The translations under genes were made by a program, and so were the position numbers. Under the pieces are notes generated by a model. That model searched no databases. It worked only from the letters and a program-made list of their open reading frames with translations, and was not told the origin of the DNA. Below are positions 17,145 to 25,694 of a stretch of 36,937 bases of DNA, piece by piece. Source of the stretch: Verrucomicrobiota bacterium (GTDB lineage: Bacteria; Verrucomicrobiota; Verrucomicrobiia; Limisphaerales; JAKPVM01); contig JAKPVM010000274.1 of assembly GCA_029572555.1 (NCBI GenBank), forward strand, positions 1-36,937, read 5' to 3'. Numbering within the stretch: the stretch's first letter is position 1; the number at the start of each line of letters is the position of its first letter.

Positions 17145-18125
17145 ATGGCATCTAACAAACACAAATCTTTTAAGTTAATAATAACAATTTTTTGCGGTTT
17201 AACCATTTCGGGACAATTAGTAATTAACTTATCTGCCAAAGATGTTCAGCCCCAACCACCTGCTATCCCGAAACTAACACTTCAATCCCCAATATCATTT
17301 TTTCGGACTATGCTTGAAACAAACCGGGAGGCGCGGGAACAGTTCTTATCTGAAAAACCGCCAGAACAGCGGAAGATTTTAGAAGCAAAATTTAACGAAT
17401 ACCTTACCCTGCCGCCAGACGAACGAGAACTGCGCCTTTTTATGACCGAGTTGCGATGGTATTTATTAATAATTTTAAGAAATAACCCCACAAATCGAAC
17501 GGCATTGATGGAACAGATTCCTGACCGCTATAAATCACTTGTTACCGACAGAGTTAAACACTGGGAGAAACTTCCTTCAGATTTGCAAAAAGAACTGATT
17601 GAAAATGAGTTTGCGCTTCAATATATCCTGCGGCTAAATGATAACCAAAATAACACAGCAGTTCTATCTTCATTGCATCCACAACAACAGGCTAAAGTCC
17701 AACAATTGATTGCAAACTGGAATCGTTTTCCCGAACAACGTAAAAAAACGATTATCGAAAACTTCAATAAGCTATTTGAATTATCACCACAAGAACAACA
17801 ATCTGCGTTAAAAATCCTCCCTGCTGGCGAAAAAATCCGAATGGAAAAAACACTCTCGGCTTTTTCCGGCCTATCAAAAGAAGAAAGAGAACGATGTATT
17901 GCGTCGTTCAAAAAATTCTCGAGTATGAGCGAATCTGAGAGAGAACAATTTTTACGCAATGCGGCAAAATGGGCAGAAATATCCCCTGAAGAACGAGATG
18001 CATGGCGAAACATTGTCCGCTCATTTCAGTCCAATAGAAAAATCGAACTACCCCCTTTACCGCCCGGTATGGTTCAAGAGGCAACCGCAAACCTGCACTC
18101 CCCAAATATAAAACCGGCAAATTAA
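17145..18125 (+). CDS. DUF3106-like exported repeat protein
   Basis: Signal peptide; recurring motif of the type W..LSPEER...F..F..LP, e.g. FNEYLTLPPDERE, FNKLFELSPQEQQ, FKKFSSMSESEREQF, AKWAEISPEERDAW. Confidence 0.75.
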   Translation: MASNKHKSFKLIITIFCGLTISGQLVINLSAKDVQPQPPAIPKLTLQSPISFFRTMLETNREAREQFLSEKPPEQRKILEAKFNEYLTLPPDERELRLFMTELRWYLLIILRNNPTNRTALMEQIPDRYKSLVTDRVKHWEKLPSDLQKELIENEFALQYILRLNDNQNNTAVLSSLHPQQQAKVQQLIANWNRFPEQRKKTIIENFNKLFELSPQEQQSALKILPAGEKIRMEKTLSAFSGLSKEERERCIASFKKFSSMSESEREQFLRNAAKWAEISPEERDAWRNIVRSFQSNRKIELPPLPPGMVQEATANLHSPNIKPAN

Positions 18126-18272
18126 AATTACAGTACCTTCCGCCAGTCTTTAAAAGGTTCGCTCCTTACACACCTAATTATCGCGTGGATTTTCTGAAAA
18201 ATATTAGCAACTATCCCTGAAAATGGGTAACTTTTCAAAGGACTCATATCATCACATTTCGCAACTGTTTTA

Positions 18273-19568
18273 TTGCTATTAAGATACTCACGAGTAAAAT
18301 CAAAACAAGTGAGCCAAGACAAAACAAAACAGGAAAACGGAAGCCGTATAACTTCGTATCAATGGCGGGCTGGGATTGCGGCATGGTTGGGGTGGCTGTT
18401 TGATGGACTTGATATGCACCTCTATACCCTTGTTGCTGCGCCGTATGTTATGCAACTTGTCGGGGCAACGGCGACAAGCGATTTTATTGTAAAGGAGAAA
18501 AGTTCGTGGATTCAGGCTGCATTTCTTATTGGCTGGGCTGTGGGTGGCGGATTTTTTGGGCGGCTTGGGGATTTAATCGGAAGAAGCCGGACGCTTGCTT
18601 TAACAATTCTTACTTATGCCTGTTTTACTGGGCTATCCAGCATAGCGCAAAACTGGTGGCAATTATTGATTTTTCGGTTTATTACCGCTCTGGGCATAGG
18701 TGGTGAATGGGCTGTTGGCGCATCATTACTTTCAGAAACATGGGATAAAAGATGGAGACCGTGGATTGCCGCAGTTTTGCAAACGGGGGTTAACATCGGA
18801 ATTTTGTTTGCCTGCTTGACGGTCTACTTAATGGCTGGATTGCCTCCTCGGTATGTCTTTTTAGTCGGAATTTTACCAGCTCTTTTAGTCTTTTGGATAC
18901 GGAGAAAAGTCCCTGAACCGCAAGAGTGGCAACAAGCAAAATCAAGTCATAAAGCGCAACCAATCGGTGATTTGTTCAGGGGCGATGTCAAACGGATTAC
19001 AATATTGTCGTTGATAGTATGCGCCTGTTCGCTTACTGCGTGGTGGGCTTTTCTGTTCTGGAACCAGCAGCATTTCAGAAATTTAGCAATAGATGCCGGA
19101 TTAGATGTTAAGTCGCGCGAAAGGCTTGTAAGCGCAGCATTTTTCCTTGTAATCGGCGTATCTATACCCGGAAATTTCTTTGCTGGTTATCTTGCCAAAC
19201 TATTTGGTTATTCCCGAGCGATTGTAATAATGTTCATTGGATTTTTTGCTTCAATGGTCTTTACCTTTCTCATTCCTCGCAGTTATATCGAATTATTATA
19301 CTGGGCGCCGGCAATTGGCTTTTTCTCCGGTGTATTTGCATTGTTCACGATGTACCTGCCACCGCTATTCCCTACCCTATTGCGGACAACTGGCGCCGGT
19401 TTTTGTTTTAATATAGGCAGGATTTCAGCGGCATTTGGCACTGTATTTTTTGGTCTGTTTTCACAAGTTGGCAATTTTAGGCAGGCGCTTTTTTATGCTT
19501 CGTTTCTTTTCATTCCAGCAATAATTTGCGCCTTATTGTTGCCCGAGCCGAAAGATTTGAAACAATAG
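18273..19568 (+). CDS. MFS transporter, sugar/acid-type; TTG start uncertain
   Basis: WLGWLFDGLDMHLYTLVAAPYV, GGFFGRLGDLIGRSRTL, ALGIGGEWAVGASLLSETW; about 12 hydrophobic segments. Confidence 0.92.
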   Translation: MLLRYSRVKSKQVSQDKTKQENGSRITSYQWRAGIAAWLGWLFDGLDMHLYTLVAAPYVMQLVGATATSDFIVKEKSSWIQAAFLIGWAVGGGFFGRLGDLIGRSRTLALTILTYACFTGLSSIAQNWWQLLIFRFITALGIGGEWAVGASLLSETWDKRWRPWIAAVLQTGVNIGILFACLTVYLMAGLPPRYVFLVGILPALLVFWIRRKVPEPQEWQQAKSSHKAQPIGDLFRGDVKRITILSLIVCACSLTAWWAFLFWNQQHFRNLAIDAGLDVKSRERLVSAAFFLVIGVSIPGNFFAGYLAKLFGYSRAIVIMFIGFFASMVFTFLIPRSYIELLYWAPAIGFFSGVFALFTMYLPPLFPTLLRTTGAGFCFNIGRISAAFGTVFFGLFSQVGNFRQALFYASFLFIPAIICALLLPEPKDLKQ

Positions 19569-19649
19569 CGATTAATGTTGCCCCAGTAGTATTTAATGAT
19601 TAACATAACTCAGGTTTCGAGTATTTGTTATTAGAGAGGAATAGGACTT

Positions 19650-21320
19650 ATGAGAAATGCAGTGTCAAAATTGTTGGCGGCTAATAGCCTGATTATAGCC
19701 CTAATATTTTCAGGTTGTCAAAATTCACAAAAAATGGTGGTTGTTCAAAGATGGGACAAGTTTGAATGTGTATTGAAGAGTACGGTTAAATATAACAATC
19801 CCGTTCAACAGGCGATATTGATGGCAACATTTGTTTCGCCGTTAGGAGAAAAAAAGACCGTCTACGGTTTCTGGGACGGCAACGACGTCTGGAAGATTCG
19901 GTTTATGCCGGACATTGCGGGAACATGGACTTTTACCACCGCTTGTTCGGATAAATCAAATAAGGGACTTGATAATAAAAGTGGTTCATTCATTTGCACG
20001 GCATCTAAAAACAACAACCTATTTACAACGCACGGACCGATTAGGGTGTCAAGAAATCGGCGGTTCCTTGAACATCAAGACCGGACGCCATTTTTCTGGC
20101 TTGCGGATACTGCATGGAATGGACCGCTCAGGTCAAGTGATGAAGAATGGTCGTATTATCTTCGGGAAAGAGTAAGGCAGAAATTCAGTGCCGTTCAATG
20201 GGTAACTACTCAATGGCGCGCTGCTCCAGATGGCGATATAGATGGAAGGCTTGCTTATACTGGCAAGGAAAGAATTGAAATTAATCCGGAATTTTTCCAG
20301 CGGCTTGATAAAAAGGTTGATGAAATGAACCGCGCTGGTCTCTTGAGTGTACCCGTTATGTTGTGGGCAATTAATGGCGGTTCACAACCTGATATAAATC
20401 CCGGAGTTTCTCTACCGGATGACCAAGCTATTATCCTTGCGCGGTATATGGTTGCGCGCTGGCAGGGAAACCACGTTGTATGGATTTTAAATGGTGATGG
20501 CAATTATACAGGAGAACGGTCTGAAAAGTGGAAACGAATTGGCCGCGCTGTGTTTGAAAGTATTTCTCACGCCCCCGTAACACAACACCCCGGCGGCAGG
20601 ATTTGGATTTTAAACGAATTCATCAATGAAAAGTGGTATGATATTTGTGGATACCAAAGCGCCCACAATGAACGAGATGATAACTTAAAGTGGATTGTTT
20701 TTGGTCCGCCATCGCGTGATTGGAAAAAAGAACCGTATAGACCATTCATTAGCCTTGAAGCGCCTTATGAGTACCATATTAGCGATAAAACGAGAATGAG
20801 CGCCGATGTTGTCCGCCGAGCGCATTATTGGTCTTTATTGAATGCGCCGACGGCGGGCATTACTTATGGTGGACACGGTATCTGGGGGTGGGACGATGGA
20901 ACCCGCCCACCAGTTGACCATCCTTATACTGGCATCCCATTGCACTGGAAAAAAGCCTTAACAATGCCCGGCGCAGAACAGATGCGGCACCTGTATGAGT
21001 TCTTTACTTCAATTGATTTTTGGCGGCTGCGCCCGGAACCTGAACTTGTAGTAAATCAACCCGGTTTAATTGATGTCCGAAAATATGTATCATTATCTCG
21101 TTCTGAAGAAAAAGACATTGTTGTTGTGTATGCTCCGGATAATCAGGTCATTGAACTAAAATTGGAAGCATTAACCCGGATGCCAAAGTCCCCGAATATA
21201 AGTTGGTTCAACCCAAGAACGGGACAAACCAGACCGGCTGTTGCTGTTATTGGGGATAAGACTTGTCAGATTCCTGTGCCGGAAAAAGGTGATTGGTTGC
21301 TTTTAATAAAGCCTGAATAA
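19650..21320 (+). CDS. Lipoprotein-type glycoside hydrolase with DUF5060-like N-terminus and DUF4038/apiosidase-like catalytic domain
   Basis: Lipobox IFSGCQ; KKTVYGFWDGNDVWKIRFMPDIAGTWTFTT; RTPFFWLADTAWNGPLRSSDEEWSYYLRERVRQKFSAVQWVTTQW; GITYGGHGIWGWDDG. Confidence 0.82.
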   Translation: MRNAVSKLLAANSLIIALIFSGCQNSQKMVVVQRWDKFECVLKSTVKYNNPVQQAILMATFVSPLGEKKTVYGFWDGNDVWKIRFMPDIAGTWTFTTACSDKSNKGLDNKSGSFICTASKNNNLFTTHGPIRVSRNRRFLEHQDRTPFFWLADTAWNGPLRSSDEEWSYYLRERVRQKFSAVQWVTTQWRAAPDGDIDGRLAYTGKERIEINPEFFQRLDKKVDEMNRAGLLSVPVMLWAINGGSQPDINPGVSLPDDQAIILARYMVARWQGNHVVWILNGDGNYTGERSEKWKRIGRAVFESISHAPVTQHPGGRIWILNEFINEKWYDICGYQSAHNERDDNLKWIVFGPPSRDWKKEPYRPFISLEAPYEYHISDKTRMSADVVRRAHYWSLLNAPTAGITYGGHGIWGWDDGTRPPVDHPYTGIPLHWKKALTMPGAEQMRHLYEFFTSIDFWRLRPEPELVVNQPGLIDVRKYVSLSRSEEKDIVVVYAPDNQVIELKLEALTRMPKSPNISWFNPRTGQTRPAVAVIGDKTCQIPVPEKGDWLLLIKPE

Positions 21321-21405
21321 GATGGGCGATACAAAAGTCGGTGTCTGAATATCCTGTTTATTTGAAAAACTTTTTCTGGACTAATCTTAAAAACATAATC
21401 AAAGA

Positions 21406-22701
21406 TTAAATCTTAACAAGAGGTTCAATAGCGCTGATAAAATTTTTCGCCATAACAAGAGAATCAAAACGTTGTCTGGCAACTGGTATGCAGGTTTTTT
21501 GGTAATTCGAATAAATTGTTTTGTAGATTATTATTTTGTTCAACGCATCGTATAGGTGTTCAAGGGTGTTTGGTGCATAAAGGATTCCCGTGGATGTTTC
21601 CTCAACAATTTCAACAAAACTGCCATGACGCGGAAGGACAAGAGGCACACCAGCGGCCATTGCCTCAATAGTGTATAATCCGAACACCTCGCTATATACC
21701 GCAGGAACACAAAATATATCTATGCTGTTATAAAAATTGATTTTTTCCTTTTTCCCGACATTGGGATGAAACTCGACATCATCAAGATAACCTGCATATT
21801 CAATCTTTTGCTTGAGGTTATTGACGTATTTCCCATCTTTTGGGAGCAAAGTGCCTCCAATTTCTAATTTTAATTTTCTACTGCCGTTCCGATTTTTAAG
21901 TTCAAGGAATGCATCAATAAGTAAATGCAATCCTTTTCCCTCGCACATCCGGGCAAAATAACCGATGACAGTTGGTTCTTTATCGCTTTTATGTAGACCT
22001 GACACATTTTGAAATTCTTCGGTGTTTATGCCATTATAAACAACTTCTATTTTCTCATTAGTAAGAAGAACATGCCGCTTTAATGCCGTCGAGGCGTAAC
22101 GAGAAGGCACGATAAATAGGTCAACGTCTTTTGTTTTTTCTTCTATCAAACTCCATACCATTGAACGATAAATGGACGGCATTGAACTTATATAAGTGTC
22201 TTCGCCTTGAAATTGACAAACAATGGGACATTTTAATCTCTCGCGAATTTTTTTTGCCATTCCTATCAAGAGTGAATTTGAGATACAAACAAGGTCTGGT
22301 TTAAAATTTTTCTCCAGCCACCCCACCAGTTCTTCTAATTCGCGGCTTTGTTTTCCTTCCTCACCCTGTAACATTGAAACGGCAATATCACCGACGCTAT
22401 CGGCATCTGTTGTCGATGATAAGGCAGAAGCAATCTTTAATAATTGCTTGCTCGAAAATAGTCTTCTTATTGGGCAAGGAAGCAATCTGAACAATGCTGA
22501 TTTTTGGTCAAGATATACATTGACTCCATTAAAGAATAACGGGGTATCATCAGTTGAATCTTCAAGTTTAAGTGGCAAATATAGAGGCAGAATAATTGCA
22601 TTATGCCCGAGTTTGTTTAAGGCTGCAACAAGAGTGCCATCGTGTAGACACCCCCCACAATACATATTTCCAGCACCGGGTGTTAAAAAAGCAATTTTCA
22701 T
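21406..22701 (-). CDS. Glycosyltransferase (GT4-like)
   Basis: N-term FLTPGAGNMYCGGCLHDG; IVPSRYASTALKR, VVYNGINTEEF, GYFARMCEGKGLHLLIDAF, VPAVYSEVFGLYTIEAMAAGVPLVLPRHGSFVEIVEE. Confidence 0.93.
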   Translation of the reverse strand: MKIAFLTPGAGNMYCGGCLHDGTLVAALNKLGHNAIILPLYLPLKLEDSTDDTPLFFNGVNVYLDQKSALFRLLPCPIRRLFSSKQLLKIASALSSTTDADSVGDIAVSMLQGEEGKQSRELEELVGWLEKNFKPDLVCISNSLLIGMAKKIRERLKCPIVCQFQGEDTYISSMPSIYRSMVWSLIEEKTKDVDLFIVPSRYASTALKRHVLLTNEKIEVVYNGINTEEFQNVSGLHKSDKEPTVIGYFARMCEGKGLHLLIDAFLELKNRNGSRKLKLEIGGTLLPKDGKYVNNLKQKIEYAGYLDDVEFHPNVGKKEKINFYNSIDIFCVPAVYSEVFGLYTIEAMAAGVPLVLPRHGSFVEIVEETSTGILYAPNTLEHLYDALNKIIIYKTIYSNYQKTCIPVARQRFDSLVMAKNFISAIEPLVKI

Positions 22702-22774
22702 TTTAAACCTTAAAAACAGGCTATCTATTGCCCACCTTAACCGTTAAAAATTTTTCTAAAACTACACTCATTTT

Positions 22775-25393
22775 TTAGTTTTCCAATATTTTAATTGACG
22801 AAATTAACTTTATTGGTACTTCAAATGTTTCTTGTGTTACTGACTCCTGAATAACCACTTTATTGTTCGCAATGTTAATATTATTACATATCAGTTTGGT
22901 GTCATCATTAAGGACTACTTCCACATTAGGCTTGATGGCTATCGGTTTGTTTAAAACAAGTGCCTGTACTGTCTCGCCAACTTTATAATATCGCATTCCA
23001 AGTATTACAGAACTTAATACAATGTTATCACCTTCCATTGATTTAAACTCTGCCTCTATAAAATCATTGTTTGATAAAAGTGCGCCACAGCGGTTTTCAT
23101 TAATCGTGAATTGGTTATGGTTTAATTGATTAAAAAAAATAAGGCGTATATTCCTACTAGAAATTGAGACGTCTTGATTAAATTTTGTGTAAAGACGAAA
23201 TGCAGAATCATTGGCAGAAATTATATTGCATTTAATTTCACTGCCGTCAGTGAGAATTACTTGCGTTTTGAACGGTCTACTTTTCAAACCTTTTAAATTA
23301 AAGTCATCAAAATATACACGCACATTCTTAAAAAACTCTCCACTGCCAGCTATTAACCCGGCAAACATCCTCGTTGGAATTTGTTTTTCATAATGAAATA
23401 CTGAACCCCACCGTTTCCCGTCTTTTGAACTATATACGGAAAGCCTTCTACCGTTTCGTTCTGCCCGCAACCATACCGGTATCTTCATTTCATACCTGGA
23501 TACCTCATCCGGTCTATTATCATATTTTCTTAAAATCATCAGATATTTTTCTTGATAAGCAATTTGAATGCCATTCGCAATTTTTTCTGGTTTATCTACA
23601 ACGGAAATGCCGGCAAATGCAGAACTATCCACTTTTTCAAATCCCTTTAGCCTGACAACCATTTCAAAGTTCTCTTCCACCGGAGAGTTTAAAAAATAAT
23701 ACGATCCAAATGGTGTCTCTGTTTCGGCAGTGGCACTTGCTTCTATAATTATTGAATCTTCATTAACTAAATGTCTTCCCCGCATTTGAGTTATGCCGAT
23801 ATCAATTCCAGAATAATTGCAGATTTTGTTGGCTATATCGCTGTTTGTCTCTTCATCACTTGACTGCCCCCAATTTATCTTCAACTGTTTTATTTCATTC
23901 AACTCGTATGCAACAGTTTCGCTATTGTTTTTAGTAAGGCTAATTTTATTGTTCAAAATATCAAAATAACCTGATATTTTTTCGCCTGATTTAGTTTCAA
24001 TAATTGCTGTATCTCGTTGATTATCAACATATTTTTTAACCTGCATTATAGAACCAATCCGTCTAATCAAAACCAGATTTTTCTGGGGGATATCAACATT
24101 ATTCAATCCTGATACATCAGCAGTTATTCTCTCGTCATTGATTTTTAAATATTTTGTGAATAAAAGTGAGCCATCGCTTTTATATATTTCATAATCAGCA
24201 GGTTCATTTTGGGCAGTATTAAATGCGACGACCAGTGCTTCGGTTTTAGTCTTGTATTTTATCCTGCCAGCCCTTGTACTAACTTCTACTTCGTCCGGGA
24301 AAATCGCAAGAATTTCGCACTCAAGATATTCCCCGTTTGCCATCAAAACACCCATCGGTTTATATGCAAGTTTGTTTTCAATTTCGAAGGGTATTGGAGC
24401 AAATCGTATGTGCGCTATGCTATTTACTGGGACTGAATAATTTTGGTTTTCAAACAAAAAGTTGACCGTTTTCCCATCAAAACCATTTAATCTGCCATAT
24501 AATCGTGTGTGGTCCTTAATAACTAAAAATTGGTCGTCCTGCTTTGTTATTCTGTCCAAAATAAGGACATCAGAAACCCGAGATTGGGCAATAACATTTT
24601 CTTTTCCACTATAAATAAATAAACCGACATAAACCGTTTCTCTACTATCAAAGTCAATTGACCCAACAATGCTCCAATCCCTGCCATCTTTTGAATAATA
24701 ACCGAAGATTAATTTTCCAACTCTTTTCAGCCTTACCCAATTTGGAATTTGACCATCAGAAAGGTTCTTTTTTTCAATTTGTTTGCCTCTATACTGAAAC
24801 ACAGCACCTTCTTTTGAAGATAGTCCAATGCTTACGAAAGGTGAATTGGGTTCAAGTCCGGTTCTTGTCATAATCCCTGCGCAACCACTCGACTTATCAA
24901 TACTTCTAATCTTGGCTATAAAATCAAAATCCCAAAACAACTGGGTATAAGTAAAGTTGCAGGTATCGCCAGTCTCCGAAAAGCCGGCACCGGCGCCTTT
25001 AATCACAAAATAAGTAATGAGCGGCTCACGAGATTCAATGCCGTGTCTGACCGAACCTTTGGAAGCCTTAATATCCTGGTTTTTCCATCCAATAGGAAGA
25101 CTGTTGTAATCCTTCTTTTCCGTAAATTGCGGATAAATTAATTCTGCGGGGAGTATGGGGGTAAAAGGTTGAAATTGGATGTCCAATATTCTATCTATAC
25201 TTTGTTTTTTTCCATTAGGTTCAAGGATAACACCTTCTTTCGTTAATTTAATTTTGCCTTTTAATAATTCTAAATCATCAGTCAGGATTTCGTCCGCAAT
25301 TAAATATATGGATATAAAATGAAAAAAAGACAGACCGAGAAAAACCCAATAACACGGGGAAATAATTTTGTTTTTCAATCTATGATAATTCAT
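22775..25393 (-). CDS. Large secreted modular protein: two LamG/DUF1349-like domains separated and flanked by repeated short beta-type modules
   Basis: Repeated pattern of the kind LxDGsxixgxixxxxxxxvxLxxxxxxxxxVPxxxIxxIxF read about eight times; WVRLKRVGKLIFGYYSKDGRDW and WLRAERNGRRLSVYSSKDGKRW are paired concanavalin-type motifs. Confidence 0.6.
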   Translation of the reverse strand: MNYHRLKNKIISPCYWVFLGLSFFHFISIYLIADEILTDDLELLKGKIKLTKEGVILEPNGKKQSIDRILDIQFQPFTPILPAELIYPQFTEKKDYNSLPIGWKNQDIKASKGSVRHGIESREPLITYFVIKGAGAGFSETGDTCNFTYTQLFWDFDFIAKIRSIDKSSGCAGIMTRTGLEPNSPFVSIGLSSKEGAVFQYRGKQIEKKNLSDGQIPNWVRLKRVGKLIFGYYSKDGRDWSIVGSIDFDSRETVYVGLFIYSGKENVIAQSRVSDVLILDRITKQDDQFLVIKDHTRLYGRLNGFDGKTVNFLFENQNYSVPVNSIAHIRFAPIPFEIENKLAYKPMGVLMANGEYLECEILAIFPDEVEVSTRAGRIKYKTKTEALVVAFNTAQNEPADYEIYKSDGSLLFTKYLKINDERITADVSGLNNVDIPQKNLVLIRRIGSIMQVKKYVDNQRDTAIIETKSGEKISGYFDILNNKISLTKNNSETVAYELNEIKQLKINWGQSSDEETNSDIANKICNYSGIDIGITQMRGRHLVNEDSIIIEASATAETETPFGSYYFLNSPVEENFEMVVRLKGFEKVDSSAFAGISVVDKPEKIANGIQIAYQEKYLMILRKYDNRPDEVSRYEMKIPVWLRAERNGRRLSVYSSKDGKRWGSVFHYEKQIPTRMFAGLIAGSGEFFKNVRVYFDDFNLKGLKSRPFKTQVILTDGSEIKCNIISANDSAFRLYTKFNQDVSISSRNIRLIFFNQLNHNQFTINENRCGALLSNNDFIEAEFKSMEGDNIVLSSVILGMRYYKVGETVQALVLNKPIAIKPNVEVVLNDDTKLICNNINIANNKVVIQESVTQETFEVPIKLISSIKILEN

Positions 25394-25694
25394 TTTAATT
25401 ATAAATTGTTTGACGAACTAAATTATTCAAGTTTCAATCAAAAATTCAATTTTTTAATCTCTTTAACCATATATTCAAATTTAATCTTTTAAAAAGTCAT
25501 TCTATCCCATTTGGCAGAAAGTAAAATCTCTTATATTTTTGCTCTACATTAATTTTTTCTTACATTTTGCGATATATTACAAATCTGAATAATGTGTGTT
25601 TGCTATGACTGTTATTTTACTTGCAATATCTTTACTTTATTATTGTAAAAAAATAATAAGCATAATAGACTTTATAAACAAATTCAGCGTTACT

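Noticed and set aside
17618-18013. 131-aa minus-strand ORF
   Set aside because: Shadow ORF antisense to the DUF3106-like CDS; Ser/Cys-rich with no motif.
22223-22747. 174-aa plus-strand ORF
   Set aside because: Antisense to the glycosyltransferase CDS; the length is explained by codon bias on the opposite strand.
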